From contig NZ_CP104311.1 in NCBI RefSeq assembly GCF_036864975.1, positions 248,001-312,000 of the forward strand: a stretch of 64,000 nucleotides of DNA, read 5' to 3'. The position numbers and the translations under genes were made by a program. Source of the DNA: Methylococcus capsulatus. GTDB taxonomy: Bacteria; Pseudomonadota; Gammaproteobacteria; Methylococcales; Methylococcaceae. Under the pieces are notes generated by a model, which had not been told where the DNA came from, made no database searches, and saw only the letters and a list, made by a program, of their open reading frames with translations. How positions within the stretch are numbered: position 1 is the first letter of the stretch; each line of letters begins with the position of its first letter. Of this stretch, positions 36,603-46,819 are shown in pieces.

Positions 36603-38156
36603 CTGAGCCGACGTTTGCTGAAATCCACCGCGATGGTGGCTTCCATGACACTGATTTCACGTCTGCTGGGCTTCGTCCGCGACCTGATCATCGCGCGGAC
36701 CTTCGGCGCCGACGCGGCGACGGACGCGTTCTTCGTCGCATTCCGGATACCTAATTTCCTGCGCCGGCTTTTTGCCGAAGGCGCCTTCTCGCAAGGGCTG
36801 GTACCTATCCTCTCGGAACTGCGCGCGGCCAAAGACGCTGCGGCTGCGAGGCAAACCATCGCGCACATGGCCGGAACGCTGGGGCTAGTTGCGGCCCTGC
36901 TCACCGGCCTGGGCATGGCTGCCGCGCCCATCCTGACCTTGCTGTTCGCTCCGGGCTTCCATGCCCAGCCCTTCCAATACGGCTGGGCAGTGGACATGCT
37001 GCGCATCACCTTCCCTTACTTGTTCTTCGTCATGCTGACGGCCTTTGCCGGGGGTGTTCTGCAGACCTGGGGACAGTTCGCTGTCCCGGCGCTCACCCCG
37101 GCTCTGCTCAACCTGGCGATGATCGCCGCCGCTCTGTGGCTGGCGCCGCTATTGAAGCAACCTGTGGAGGCGCTGGCCTGGGGCGTATTCACCGCCGGCA
37201 TCCTGCAGCTAGTATTTCAGCTTCCCTCGCTCTGGGGTATTCGTCAGCTATCCCTGCCGCGCCCGGCCCGGCGGGACCGGGAGGTCCTGCGCATGTTCAG
37301 ATCAATGGGACCGGCGATCCTCGGCGTGTCCGCGAACCAGATCAATCTGCTGTTGGACACGCTGGTGGCCTCGTTCCTGGCCTCCGGCAGCGTATCCTGG
37401 TTATATTACTCGGACCGGCTGGTGGAACTGCCGCAAGGGCTTCTGGGTGTGGCCATCGGAACGGCCATCCTGCCACATCTGGCCGCCGTCCATCTCGGCC
37501 GCGATAGCGACGGTTTTTCCCGGACGCTGGACTGGGCCCTGCGCTGGGTGGCCCTGCTCGGCTTGCCCGCCACCGTGGGATTGATGATTCTCGCCAAACC
37601 GCTGGTATCCACTCTGTTCGAGCACGACGAATTTTCCGACTACGACGCGGAAATGGCGAGCCGCAGCCTGATCGCCTATGCAGCCGGATTGCCAGGCGCC
37701 ATTGCCGTCAAGGCGCTGGCCTCTGGATTCAGTGCCCGCCGGGACGTCCGCACCCCTTTGCGGTACGGCCTCCGCGCGATCGCAGCCAATGGCGTGCTGG
37801 CGCCCGTCCTGGCCTTCCTGCTGGCTCCCCATGGCTGGGGCCATGCCGGCCTGGCTGGCGCGACCGCGGCGGCGGCCTCGTTCAATGCGCTGCTGCTGTT
37901 CGGCAAATTGCTTGCCGATGGCACCTATAGGCCGGACGCATCCTGGCGCCGCTTCGGAGCCCGTCTGATCATCTCGAATGTCGCCATGGGCGCGCTGCTT
38001 ACCCAAGCCCTCGAATCGCCTTGGACCGACTGGTCCGCCTCCGAACGCATCGTCCGTCTCGGCCTATGGATAGCGGCCGGCTTCGCCGTCTACTTGATCA
38101 GTTTGTTGCTGGCAGGTCTGCGTCCCCGACACCTGCTCCTTTCCGAAAAGGCGTGA
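36603..38156 (+). CDS. murJ: Lipid II flippase MurJ (MviN)
   Basis: A MurJ of about 517 residues with 13-14 membrane helices: STAMVASMTLISRLLGFVRDLIIARTFGA at the start and FRIPNFLRRLFAEGAFSQGLVPIL. It flips lipid II across the inner membrane for peptidoglycan synthesis. The start is unusual. There is no ATG or GTG before STAMV, but a CTG at 36603 with GGAG seven bases upstream would give MSRRLLKSTAMVASM, the usual family beginning. A TTG at 36615 is an alternative. It is divergent from rpsT and is followed at 8 bp by ribF. Confidence 0.88.
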   Translation: MSRRLLKSTAMVASMTLISRLLGFVRDLIIARTFGADAATDAFFVAFRIPNFLRRLFAEGAFSQGLVPILSELRAAKDAAAARQTIAHMAGTLGLVAALLTGLGMAAAPILTLLFAPGFHAQPFQYGWAVDMLRITFPYLFFVMLTAFAGGVLQTWGQFAVPALTPALLNLAMIAAALWLAPLLKQPVEALAWGVFTAGILQLVFQLPSLWGIRQLSLPRPARRDREVLRMFRSMGPAILGVSANQINLLLDTLVASFLASGSVSWLYYSDRLVELPQGLLGVAIGTAILPHLAAVHLGRDSDGFSRTLDWALRWVALLGLPATVGLMILAKPLVSTLFEHDEFSDYDAEMASRSLIAYAAGLPGAIAVKALASGFSARRDVRTPLRYGLRAIAANGVLAPVLAFLLAPHGWGHAGLAGATAAAASFNALLLFGKLLADGTYRPDASWRRFGARLIISNVAMGALLTQALESPWTDWSASERIVRLGLWIAAGFAVYLISLLLAGLRPRHLLLSEKA

Positions 38157-38164
38157 ATCCGGTC

Positions 38165-39094
38165 ATGCGAGTGATTCATGGCCTTTCCGGCACGATATGC
38201 CCTCCTGCCTGCGTCGCCAGTATTGGCAACTTCGATGGTGTCCATCTGGGACATCAGACGCTGGTCCGCCGACTGGCCGACGAGGGGCACCGTCTCGGCC
38301 TGCCGGTCGCCCTGGTTCTGTTCGAGCCGCAGCCGCGCGAGTTCTTCGACAAAGACCACTCGCCTCCCCGTCTGATGCGGCTGTCGGAAAAACTGGCCAG
38401 ACTCGCCGAGCTGCCGGTTGACTGGGTACTGGTGCTGCATTTCGATGAGGGGCTCGCCAATCTGGCGCCACAAGACTTCGTCCGGAGGATACTGGCCGAA
38501 CGCCTTCACGTCCGCCATCTCATCGTCGGCGACGACTTCCGCTTCGGTCGCGGACGCAGCGGCGACCACGAACTGCTGTGCCGGCTCGGCCGGCTCCACG
38601 GCTTCTCGGTGAGCGATACCGAATCGGTGACGGTCGGCGGCGTCCGCGTCAGCAGCACGGGGGTACGGGAGGCGCTCAGGCAAGGCGACATGGCCGGAGC
38701 AGCCACACTGCTGGGCCGGCCTTACGCCCTATGCGGGCGTGTGGCTCATGGCAACCAGCTCGGCCGCCGGCTGGGCTTTCCCACCGCCAACATCGAGCTG
38801 GGGCGCGAAAACATTCCGGTGCAAGGCGTATTTGCCGTTACAATGGCGGGCATTTCAGCCGCTGCCTGGCCTGGCGTGGCCAACGTCGGCATCCGGCCGA
38901 CCGTCAGCGGCAACCGCAAGGCCATGCTGGAAACCCATTTGTTCGATTTCGCCGGCGACCTGTACGGGCGCCGGGTGGAAGTCCATCTGCACCACAAACT
39001 TCGCGACGAGATGCGGTTCGCCAACCTCGAAGACCTGAAGGAACAGATTGCCCGCGATGCGGCCGCCGCGCGCCGCTATTTCGCGGCAGGCTGA
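38165..39094 (+). CDS. ribF: Bifunctional riboflavin kinase/FAD synthetase
   Basis: A 309-residue RibF. The N-terminal FAD synthetase domain has [16 protein letters not shown] and [15 protein letters not shown] with SSTGVREAL. The C-terminal riboflavin kinase domain has [20 protein letters not shown] and [11 protein letters not shown]...ETHLFDF. It converts riboflavin to FMN and FAD. The ATG at 38165 is 8 bp after murJ. The murJ-ribF-ileS-lspA order is a conserved gammaproteobacterial cluster. Confidence 0.95.
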   Translation: MRVIHGLSGTICPPACVASIGNFDGVHLGHQTLVRRLADEGHRLGLPVALVLFEPQPREFFDKDHSPPRLMRLSEKLARLAELPVDWVLVLHFDEGLANLAPQDFVRRILAERLHVRHLIVGDDFRFGRGRSGDHELLCRLGRLHGFSVSDTESVTVGGVRVSSTGVREALRQGDMAGAATLLGRPYALCGRVAHGNQLGRRLGFPTANIELGRENIPVQGVFAVTMAGISAAAWPGVANVGIRPTVSGNRKAMLETHLFDFAGDLYGRRVEVHLHHKLRDEMRFANLEDLKEQIARDAAAARRYFAAG

Positions 39095-39122
39095 CCCGAC
39101 ACAAGACTGCCGACTTTCGACC

Positions 39123-41942
39123 ATGGATTACAAGAGCACTCTCAATCTCCCCCACACGCCGTTTCCGATGAAAGCCAATCTGGCGCAGCGGGAACCCGAA
39201 CAGCTCAAACGCTGGCGCACGCTGGATCTTTATAAGAAGGTGCGGTCCCTGCGCACCGGCCGGGACAAATTCATCCTGCACGACGGCCCGCCCTACGCCA
39301 ACGGCGAAATCCACATCGGTCATGCCGTCAACAAGATCCTCAAGGACTTCATCGTCAAGAGCAGAATTTTGAGCGGCCTCGACGCCCCCTATGTGCCGGG
39401 CTGGGACTGCCATGGACTGCCCATCGAACTGATGGTCGAGAAAAAGATCGGCAAAGCTGGCTACAAGGTCAGTCCCGCCGAGTTCCGCAAAGCCTGCCGG
39501 GAATACGCCGCGGCCCAGGTCGACATCCAGCACCGTGAATTCGTCCGGCTCGGCGTGCTGGGTGACTGGGAAAACCCGTACCTGACCATGGATTTCCGCT
39601 TCGAGGCGGACATCGTCCGGGCACTCGGCCGCATTTCCTCGCGCGGCCACCTCGTCAAGGGCGCCAAGCCGGTGCACTGGTGCACCGACTGTGGGTCGGC
39701 CCTGGCCGAAGCCGAGGTGGAATATGAGAACAAGCACTCCCCAGCGATCGACGTGCGTTTCACCGTGATCGACGAATACGGTCTGATGGCGCGGTTCCAC
39801 ACCGCCGACGGCGCGCTTGGCGAAGGCCCCCTGTCGATCGTGATCTGGACCACCACGCCCTGGACCTTGCCTGCCAACCAAGCGGTGGCGCTCAACCCGG
39901 AAGTGGACTACGTGGTGGTCCAGCGCGCCGACGTCAAGGAGCGGCTGGTGCTCGCCGATGCGCTGATGAAGGACGTGATGCTGCGCTGCGGTGCGGAGGA
40001 TTACCGCGTCATCGGCTATTGCAAAGGCGCGGCGCTGGAAGGCGCGCAGCTGCGGCATCCCTTCTACGACCGCATCGTCCCTGTGATCCTAGGCGACCAC
40101 GTCACCCTGGACGCCGGCACCGGCGCGGTCCACACCGCCCCCGGCCACGGCCAGGAAGACTACGCCGTCGGCCAGCGTTATGGGCTTGCGGTGGACAACC
40201 CGGTCGGCGACGACGGCCGTTTCCTTCCCCACACCGAGCTGTTCGCGGGTGAACACGTCTTGAGCGCCAACGACCACGTGATCGAGGTGCTCAAAGAGCG
40301 AGGCGCGCTGCTGCATGAGGCGCGCATCGAGCACAGCTACCCGCATTGCTGGCGCCACAAAACCCCGGTGATTTTCCGCGCCACGCCCCAGTGGTTCATC
40401 GCCATGGACCAAAGCGAGCTGCGCCGCCAGGCCCTGGAGGCCATCGGCCAAGTGCAGTGGATACCGGATTGGGGCCGGGCCCGTATCGAAGCCATGGTCT
40501 CCAACCGCCCGGACTGGTGCATCTCGCGCCAGCGTACCTGGGGCGTACCGATTCCGTTATTCGTCCACAAGGAAACCGGCGCCCTGCATCCGGATACCGA
40601 CCGGTTGATCGAGGAAGTCGCCAAGAAGATCGAAACCCGCGGCATCGATGCCTGGTTCGATCTGGATCCAGCCGAACTGCTGGGCACGGAAGCGGATCGG
40701 TACAGCAAGATCACCGATACCCTGGACGTATGGTTCGACTCCGGCGTCACCCACTATGCAGTACTGGCTCGGAACCCCGGCTTGGCCTTCCCCGCTGATC
40801 TCTACCTGGAAGGCTCGGACCAGCATCGCGGCTGGTTCCAGTCCTCGCTCATGACCTCGGTGGCAATGACCGGCCAAGCGCCCTACAAAGCCGTGCTGAC
40901 CCATGGCTTCACCGTGGACGCCGAAGGCAAGAAGATGTCGAAGTCCCGCGGCAACGTGGTGGCGCCGCAGAAGGTCATGCAAACCCTGGGCGCCGATGTG
41001 CTACGGCTGTGGGTGGCGGCGACCGACTACCGCGGCGAAATGACGGTGTCCGACGAGATCCTCAAGCGCATCTCCGACGTCTACCGCCGTCTGCGCAACA
41101 CCGCCCGCTATCTGCTGGCCAATCTCGATGGCTTCGATCCCGCGCTACACCTCGTCAAGCCGGAAGACATGCTGGCCTTGGACCGCTGGGCGGTGGACCG
41201 CGCCCTGGCGATCCAGCGGGACGTGATCGACGCCTATGAGAGCTATCAGTTCAACACCATCTTCCAGAAGACCCACCATTTCTGCTCGGTCGACCTGGGC
41301 AGCTTCTATCTGGACGTGCTCAAGGACCGGCAGTACACCTGCAAAACGGACAGCCTGCCGCGCCGCTCCGGCCAGACCGCGATGTACCACATCGCCGAAG
41401 CTCTGGTGCGCTGGCTCGCCCCCATCCTGAGTTTCACCGCCGAGGAGATCTGGCAATATCTGCCCGGCCAGCGTGAAGAATCGGTGTTTCTTTCCGAATG
41501 GTACGACGGCCTGTTCGGCCTCGAGGAAAGCTGCCGCTTCGATCGAGCGTTCTGGGAGCAGCTCCTGACAATCCGCGAGGCCGTCAGCAAAGAGCTGGAA
41601 GTCCTGCGGGTCCGCGGCGAAATCGGCTCTTCGCTGGACGCGGAGGTCGAGCTGTACTGCGATCCCTCCATGTTCCAGAAACTGAGCGAGGCGGGTGACG
41701 AGCTGCGCTTCGTGCTGCTGACCTCCTACGCGACGATCAAGCCGGCGGCGGAGGCCGGCGCAGGCACCCTGCCGACAGGAGTCCCCGGCCTGGAATTGAA
41801 ACTCAGCGCCTGCGACAAACCCAAGTGCGTGCGCTGCTGGCACCACCGCCACGACGTCGGGACCGATCCGAATCATCCCGAACTGTGCGGCCGCTGCGTG
41901 GAGAACGTCGCCGGGGCTGGCGAAGTGCGGATTTTCGGTTGA
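39123..41942 (+). CDS. ileS: Isoleucine--tRNA ligase
   Basis: A 939-residue class I IleRS. It shows [19 protein letters not shown] (HIGH motif), the editing domain with [11 protein letters not shown], and KKMSKSRGN. The C-terminal zinc knuckle is CVRCWHHR...CGRCVENV. The start at 39123 gives [20 protein letters not shown], the family N-terminus. It lies 28 bp after ribF and 8 bp before lspA. Confidence 0.97.
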   Translation: MDYKSTLNLPHTPFPMKANLAQREPEQLKRWRTLDLYKKVRSLRTGRDKFILHDGPPYANGEIHIGHAVNKILKDFIVKSRILSGLDAPYVPGWDCHGLPIELMVEKKIGKAGYKVSPAEFRKACREYAAAQVDIQHREFVRLGVLGDWENPYLTMDFRFEADIVRALGRISSRGHLVKGAKPVHWCTDCGSALAEAEVEYENKHSPAIDVRFTVIDEYGLMARFHTADGALGEGPLSIVIWTTTPWTLPANQAVALNPEVDYVVVQRADVKERLVLADALMKDVMLRCGAEDYRVIGYCKGAALEGAQLRHPFYDRIVPVILGDHVTLDAGTGAVHTAPGHGQEDYAVGQRYGLAVDNPVGDDGRFLPHTELFAGEHVLSANDHVIEVLKERGALLHEARIEHSYPHCWRHKTPVIFRATPQWFIAMDQSELRRQALEAIGQVQWIPDWGRARIEAMVSNRPDWCISRQRTWGVPIPLFVHKETGALHPDTDRLIEEVAKKIETRGIDAWFDLDPAELLGTEADRYSKITDTLDVWFDSGVTHYAVLARNPGLAFPADLYLEGSDQHRGWFQSSLMTSVAMTGQAPYKAVLTHGFTVDAEGKKMSKSRGNVVAPQKVMQTLGADVLRLWVAATDYRGEMTVSDEILKRISDVYRRLRNTARYLLANLDGFDPALHLVKPEDMLALDRWAVDRALAIQRDVIDAYESYQFNTIFQKTHHFCSVDLGSFYLDVLKDRQYTCKTDSLPRRSGQTAMYHIAEALVRWLAPILSFTAEEIWQYLPGQREESVFLSEWYDGLFGLEESCRFDRAFWEQLLTIREAVSKELEVLRVRGEIGSSLDAEVELYCDPSMFQKLSEAGDELRFVLLTSYATIKPAAEAGAGTLPTGVPGLELKLSACDKPKCVRCWHHRHDVGTDPNHPELCGRCVENVAGAGEVRIFG

Positions 41943-41950
41943 GATCGTCC

Positions 41951-42415
41951 ATGTTGAAATGGCTCTGGCTGTCGGTGCTGGTCTTCTCACTCGACCAGCT
42001 CACCAAGCAGATCGTCGACGCATCGATGCAGCTGTATGAGACGATTCCACTGCTGCCGGTGTTCCAGCTCACCTACCTACGCAACCAGGGCGCGGCATTC
42101 AGCTTCCTGAGCCAGGCGGGTGGCTGGCAGCGCTGGTTCTTCATCGCGCTCTCCGTCGGCGCCACGGTGCTGATCACCTACTGGCTCAAGCACATGGACC
42201 GGCGGAAAACCTGGGAAGCGGCAGCCTGGGCCCTGGTACTGGGCGGCGCCGTCGGCAACCTGCTGGACCGTGTCGTTCACGGCTACGTCATCGACTTTCT
42301 CGACGTGTTCTACGGCGACTGGCACTGGCCGGCGTTCAACATCGCCGACTCGGCCATCACCGTCGGCATCGGGATGCTACTGATCGATTCGTTCCGCATC
42401 CGAAGAGGCGCCTGA
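41951..42415 (+). CDS. lspA: Lipoprotein signal peptidase
   Basis: A 154-residue signal peptidase II with four membrane helices. The catalytic aspartates lie in GNLLDRVVHGYVIDF and FNIADSAITVG, and the segment LRNQGAAFSFL is typical. It removes signal peptides from prolipoproteins in the inner membrane, such as the small lipoprotein at 32882-33004. It follows ileS by 8 bp, and a hairpin (TGCCTCG/CGAGGCA, near 42431-42453) without a T run lies downstream. Confidence 0.96.
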   Translation: MLKWLWLSVLVFSLDQLTKQIVDASMQLYETIPLLPVFQLTYLRNQGAAFSFLSQAGGWQRWFFIALSVGATVLITYWLKHMDRRKTWEAAAWALVLGGAVGNLLDRVVHGYVIDFLDVFYGDWHWPAFNIADSAITVGIGMLLIDSFRIRRGA

Positions 42416-42601
42416 AACCAAAGGGGCGCTGCCTCGACCGGCGGCCGAGGCAGGAGGCGTAAGACGGAATTAATCTCGCTCAGGAGACACCAGATGTCCG
42501 GCTGCTGAATCCAGAACCGGCCCAGTTTGCGCCGGGTCTCCCCCAGCCATGGGAGACATCGCGAAGCGACGTGGACGTCCGGCGTCGACGATGTTCCTAA
42601 A

Positions 42602-42815
42602 GCACAGGCGAAACACGACAAGTTCGCCGATCCGCCCAGTCACTGGCAACGACCCGGCAACGAAAACACCAACGGCCTGATTCGGGGGTATCTGCCCAAG
42701 GGCTAAGACCGCGCCGGCGTCAGCCGGGCCGAACTCAACCGCACCGCCAATCTCTTCAATGACCGCCCGCGGAAATGCCGGGATCGTGAAATCCCCCCAA
42801 GTCTTTCAGCAGGAA
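42602..42815 (+). pseudogene. Remnant of an IS30-family transposase C-terminus
   Basis: The frame reads KFADPPSHWQRPGNENTNGL and IRGYLPKG, then a stop, then a downstream RAELNRTANLFNDRPRKC. This is the IS30 C-terminal signature ([22 protein letters not shown] ... LNNRPRK). A stop codon and loss of the N-terminal two thirds make it non-functional. The rest of the interval from 42416 to 42886 shows no gene. Confidence 0.8.
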
Positions 42816-42886
42816 ATATACTCACCTCATGGATCTGCGTTTTTATTTTAGATTTTAAACCGCCGTCCAGGCTCATTCGACGCCCT

Positions 42887-45175
42887 TTATTCCCCCGATC
42901 GGGCCGGTGATTTCGCTTCTCGCATGGCCCTGGCCGCCTCGACCATGTTCGCCAGCGCCTGCTCCACTTCCGGCCATTGGCGGGTTTTCAGACCGCAGTC
43001 CGGGTTGACCCACAGCCGCGCCGGATCGACCGCTGCGCAGGCTTTCTCCAGCAAGGCCCGCATCTCGGCGCTGGATGGAATCCTCGGCGAATGGATGTCG
43101 TATACGCCTGGCCCGATGTCTCTGGGATAACCGAAGGCGCGGAAGGCCTCCAGCAGGTCCATGGCCGAGCGGCAGGTTTCGAGGGTGATGACGTCGGCAT
43201 CCAGCTCAGCGATGGCCGGCAGGATGTCGCCGAATTCCGAATAGCACATGTGGGTATGGATCTGGGTGTCGTCGGCGACGCCGCTGGAAGCGAGCCGGAA
43301 CGCCCGCACGGCCCAGTCCAGATAATCTGCCCGCTCAGCGGCTTTGAGCGGCAGCCCTTCGCGGAATGCCGGCTCGTCGATCTGGATCGCCGCCACCCCG
43401 GCGGCTTCCAGGTCGGCCACCTCGTCCCGGATCGCCAGCGCGATCTGCAGGGCGGTCGTCGCGCGCGGCTGGTCGTCCCGCACGAAGGACCATTGCAGCA
43501 TCGTTACCGGCCCAGTCAGCATGCCTTTGACGGATTTTTTCGTCAGGCTCTGGGCGTAGCCGATCCATTCCACCGTCATCGGCTTAAGTCTTGCCACGTC
43601 GCCGTAGATGATGGGCGGCTTGACGCAGCGGGAGCCGTAGCTTTGCACCCAACCGTGCTTGGTGAAGGCGTAGCCGGCCAACTGCTCGCCAAAATACTCC
43701 ACCATGTCGTTGCGCTCGGCCTCGCCGTGAACCAGCAGATCCAGCCCCAGGGCTTCCTGCCTGCTCACGGCTTCGCGGATGGCGGCCCGCATCGCATCCC
43801 GGTAGGCGGCCCCGTTCAATTCGCCGCTGCGGTGGGCGGCACGCGCTTTACGGATCGCCGGCGTTTGGGGGAACGAGCCGATGGTGGTGGTCGGAAATGG
43901 CGGCAGCCGCAGCCTCTCCCGCTGCAGTGTCCAGCGTTCGGCGAACGGCGAATAGCGGCTGAAATCGGCATCGCTCAAACCCTCCAGCCGCCGCTTGACG
44001 GCGGGGTCATGAGTCAACGGCGATTGCGCCCGAGCCTGCAGCAAGCGCACCTGTTCCGCGAGTTCCGTGGCGATGGCCTGCCGCCCCAGGCGCAGACCTT
44101 TGTCGATCACGGCCAGTTCCTCCAACTTCTGCACGGCGAAGGCGAGCCAAGCCTTGATCTCGGGATTCAGCGAGGTTTCCAGGCCCAGGTCCTGCGGCAC
44201 ATGCAGCAGGGAGCAACTGGGCGCGAGCCACAGCCTCTCCCCCAGCACCGCACTGACGTTTTCCGCCAGATCCAGCGCGCGACGGAGGTCGGTGCGCCAG
44301 ACGTTGCGCCCGTCGATGAGGCCCAGGGAAAGCACTTTGTCCTCCGGGAAATCCTTCATGAAATCCGCGACCTGTTCCGGCGCCCGCACCGCATCGATAT
44401 GCACCCCGGCGACAGCCGAGGACTTGAGCCATACCGCGTGCTCCGCCACTGATGCGAAATAGGTCGCCAGCAACAGCTTGGGACCGGCTTCCGCCAGGGA
44501 GGCATAGGCCGGCGCGAAGGCTTCGATCCATTCCTGCGGCAGATCCAGCCCCAGGATCGGCTCATCCATCTGCACCCAGTGCACGCCTGAGGCCTGCAGA
44601 CGCCGCAGGATCGCGGCATAGGCCGGCAGCAGCCGGGGCAGGAGTTCCAGGCGGCTGAAGCCGGCCTGCTTTTCCTTGCCCAGGTAGAGATAGGTCAGGG
44701 GACCGATCAGCACCGGCTTGGGATTGAGCCGCAGAGCCTTGGCCTCCTCTACCTCGTCGAACAGCCATTCCGTGCCCGGACCGAATCCGGTTTCGCGATC
44801 GAACTCGGGGACGATGTAGTGATAGTTGGTATCGAACCACTTGGTCATTTCCATCGCCGGCTGCTCGGCGTTGCCCCGCGCGAGCTGGAAATACTGGTCC
44901 AGGGTCAGGACATCCGCCTGGAAGCCGAACCGGTTGGGGGCAGCACCAAGCAGCGCTGTCATGTTCAATATCTGGTCGTACCAGGCGAAATCGCCGACCG
45001 GCACCAGGTCGATGCCGGATCCGCTCTGGATCTTCCAGTGCCGGTCCCGCAATTGCCGCCCCGTTTCGGCCAACTCCGCCGGGCCGGTCCGGCCGCCCCA
45101 ATAGGCTTCGACGGCCTGCTTCAGTTCGCGGTGGGCGCCGATGCGGGGAAATCCCAGGGAATGTGTGATCGCCAT
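42887..45175 (-). CDS. metE: Cobalamin-independent methionine synthase
   Basis: A 762-residue MetE of normal two-domain length. It starts [20 protein letters not shown] and contains [19 protein letters not shown], the zinc ligands in [11 protein letters not shown], and a Cys in NPDCGLKTR. It transfers the methyl group of methyl-tetrahydropteroyltriglutamate to homocysteine. The ATG at 45175 has a strong GAGGAGG. It is divergent from metR with a 100-bp control region between them, the classical arrangement in which MetR activates metE. Confidence 0.97.
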   Translation of the reverse strand: MAITHSLGFPRIGAHRELKQAVEAYWGGRTGPAELAETGRQLRDRHWKIQSGSGIDLVPVGDFAWYDQILNMTALLGAAPNRFGFQADVLTLDQYFQLARGNAEQPAMEMTKWFDTNYHYIVPEFDRETGFGPGTEWLFDEVEEAKALRLNPKPVLIGPLTYLYLGKEKQAGFSRLELLPRLLPAYAAILRRLQASGVHWVQMDEPILGLDLPQEWIEAFAPAYASLAEAGPKLLLATYFASVAEHAVWLKSSAVAGVHIDAVRAPEQVADFMKDFPEDKVLSLGLIDGRNVWRTDLRRALDLAENVSAVLGERLWLAPSCSLLHVPQDLGLETSLNPEIKAWLAFAVQKLEELAVIDKGLRLGRQAIATELAEQVRLLQARAQSPLTHDPAVKRRLEGLSDADFSRYSPFAERWTLQRERLRLPPFPTTTIGSFPQTPAIRKARAAHRSGELNGAAYRDAMRAAIREAVSRQEALGLDLLVHGEAERNDMVEYFGEQLAGYAFTKHGWVQSYGSRCVKPPIIYGDVARLKPMTVEWIGYAQSLTKKSVKGMLTGPVTMLQWSFVRDDQPRATTALQIALAIRDEVADLEAAGVAAIQIDEPAFREGLPLKAAERADYLDWAVRAFRLASSGVADDTQIHTHMCYSEFGDILPAIAELDADVITLETCRSAMDLLEAFRAFGYPRDIGPGVYDIHSPRIPSSAEMRALLEKACAAVDPARLWVNPDCGLKTRQWPEVEQALANMVEAARAMREAKSPARSGE

Positions 45176-45250
45176 ATCTGCCTCCTCATGCTCATCGAAT
45201 TGAGAGCTGGCATGATCGGGACAGGGTGATTATTATTCAAACTCAATATT

Positions 45251-45263
45251 TTAATCGAATTCA
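45251..45263. promoter_or_regulatory. Candidate MetR-binding site
   Basis: TTAA-TCGAA-TTCA matches the MetR consensus TGAA-N5-TTCA at 7 of 8 positions. It lies in the metE/metR divergent region, 12 bp before the metR start codon and about 75 bp before metE. Confidence 0.5.
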
Positions 45264-45275
45264 TCGATTTCATTC

Positions 45276-46217
45276 ATGAAGCCATCTCTATTGGAACTCC
45301 GCCACCTGCAAACCCTGTTGGCCCTGGTGGAAACCGGCACGTTGTCGAAGGCAGCGGCGCGGGTGTTCCTCACCCAGTCGGCGATTTCGCACCAGATCAA
45401 GCAGTTGGAGGAGCACTATGGCGTTGTGCTGTTCGAGCGCAAGACCCAGCCCTTGCGTCTGTCGCCCGCTGGCCAGCGCCTGCACAGCCTCGCCGAAACG
45501 GTGATGAAGGCGGTGCGGGAAGCCGAACGCGACATCGCCCGCATCGCCCAGGGCAACAGCGGCCAGCTCCGGATCGCGGTGGAGTGCCACACCTGCTTCG
45601 ACTGGCTGATGCCGGCAATGGACCAGTTCCGCGAACACTGGCCGGAGATCGAGCTGGACCTGGTTTCCGGCTTCCACACTGATCCCTTGGGATTGCTGCG
45701 GGAGGACCGCGCCGACCTGGTGGTGGTGTCCGAGCCGCTTGCACGGGGGGGTATCACCTTCCATCCGCTGTTCCGGTTCGAGATCGTGGGACTGGTGTCG
45801 CGCCAGCATACTTTGGCCCCGAAAACCTTCCTGACGCCAGAGGATTTCGCCGAAGAAACCCTGCTCAGCTATCCGGTGCCCGAAGACATGCTGGACATCG
45901 TCCGCAAGGTGCTCAAGCCCTGCGGCATCGAACCCAAGCGACGTACTGCCGAACTCACGGTCGCGATATTGCAGCTCGTCGCCAGTCGCCGCGGCATCGC
46001 CGCCCTGCCCCAGTGGACCGTGCAAAGCTATCTCGATCGCGAATACGTGCTGGCCAAGCCGATCGGCGAAACCGGGCTGTGGAGCGCGCTGTATGCCGCC
46101 ACCACGGAAGGCATGGCGCAATCGGCCTATATAGGGGATTTCCTGGACATCGTGCGATCCAGCAGCTTCCGCAATCTGCGGGGACTGCTGCCGCTCATGA
46201 ATGACGATTCGCCGTAA
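45276..46217 (+). CDS. metR: LysR-family regulator MetR
   Basis: A 313-residue LysR-type regulator. The N-terminal winged helix is LRHLQTLLALVETGTLSKAAARVFLTQSAISHQIKQLEEHYG, and a substrate-binding domain follows, with the MetR-like HTCFDWLMPAMDQFREHWP. MetR responds to homocysteine and activates metE and other methionine genes. Divergence from metE supports the name. Confidence 0.93.
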   Translation: MKPSLLELRHLQTLLALVETGTLSKAAARVFLTQSAISHQIKQLEEHYGVVLFERKTQPLRLSPAGQRLHSLAETVMKAVREAERDIARIAQGNSGQLRIAVECHTCFDWLMPAMDQFREHWPEIELDLVSGFHTDPLGLLREDRADLVVVSEPLARGGITFHPLFRFEIVGLVSRQHTLAPKTFLTPEDFAEETLLSYPVPEDMLDIVRKVLKPCGIEPKRRTAELTVAILQLVASRRGIAALPQWTVQSYLDREYVLAKPIGETGLWSALYAATTEGMAQSAYIGDFLDIVRSSSFRNLRGLLPLMNDDSP

Positions 46218-46268
46218 AGTCTGGTAACGACAGACAAACGTGTTCACGGTTGCACGAGGTCGGACAAC

Positions 46269-46712
46269 ATGTTTTTATTCCCCACCATGTCTTTGCCTTT
46301 GCCTACACGAATCCGCCGCTCGCTCGCCTGCCGCCTCTGCACGGTACTGAGCCTTTGCGTCTGGCTTTGGTCCTCGGCCGGCACGGTCTGCCTGATGGGC
46401 AGCCTGCCGCAGGCCGAGCAGGCCGCGGAGCATTGCGCCGGAATGCCTGAGCACGATGAGTCTTCCCAGGCACCGCCGGATGGATGCGCCAAACAGTCCT
46501 CCTGTTTCGGCCTGCAGGCCGTAGACGAAGACGACATCGCCATCGACAAGGCGGGCACCGGTCTTGGGGTGAAACTCCTCATGCTTTGCCTGCTGGTTGT
46601 CGCCGGCCTGTGGGCCGCGATCCTGCGGCTACCGGATCGTCACCACCTGCGGCGGTCCCCCCCGCATCCCAAAGTGCCCATCGCTCTCCGATTCTGCATC
46701 CTGCTGAATTAA
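46269..46712 (+). CDS. Cys/His-containing membrane protein leading the metal efflux operon
   Basis: A 147-residue protein with an N-terminal signal-like helix (ACRLCTVLSLCVWLWSSAGTVCLMG), then a periplasmic segment with spaced metal-ligand residues (EHCAGMPEHDE, then DGCAKQSSCFGLQ). A second helix (LLMLCLLVVAGLWAAIL) and a basic tail follow. GAGG precedes the ATG at 46269. It lies 107 bp before the TolC-like gene. Short proteins of this kind are often found before Cus/Czc operons, and the Cys, His and Met residues suggest metal handling, but the function is unproven and the family name is not known to me. Confidence 0.65.
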   Translation: MFLFPTMSLPLPTRIRRSLACRLCTVLSLCVWLWSSAGTVCLMGSLPQAEQAAEHCAGMPEHDESSQAPPDGCAKQSSCFGLQAVDEDDIAIDKAGTGLGVKLLMLCLLVVAGLWAAILRLPDRHHLRRSPPHPKVPIALRFCILLN

Positions 46713-46819
46713 CGCTCCTTTTCCATCGCTGACCGCAACGCGATTGACTTGCCGCGTCCTGAGCCGGACCGGAAGGGAATCGCCGGTTTCGACCTGCGTA
46801 TGAAGTTAAGGAGTATCCC

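Noticed and set aside
38021-38164. N-terminal extension of ribF
   Set aside because: It overlaps the murJ 3' end and is not homologous to RibF; the ATG at 38165 gives the family N-terminus.
45176-45275. Riboswitch before metE
   Set aside because: The leader is too short, and no cobalamin or SAM riboswitch core was seen; MetR control explains the layout.
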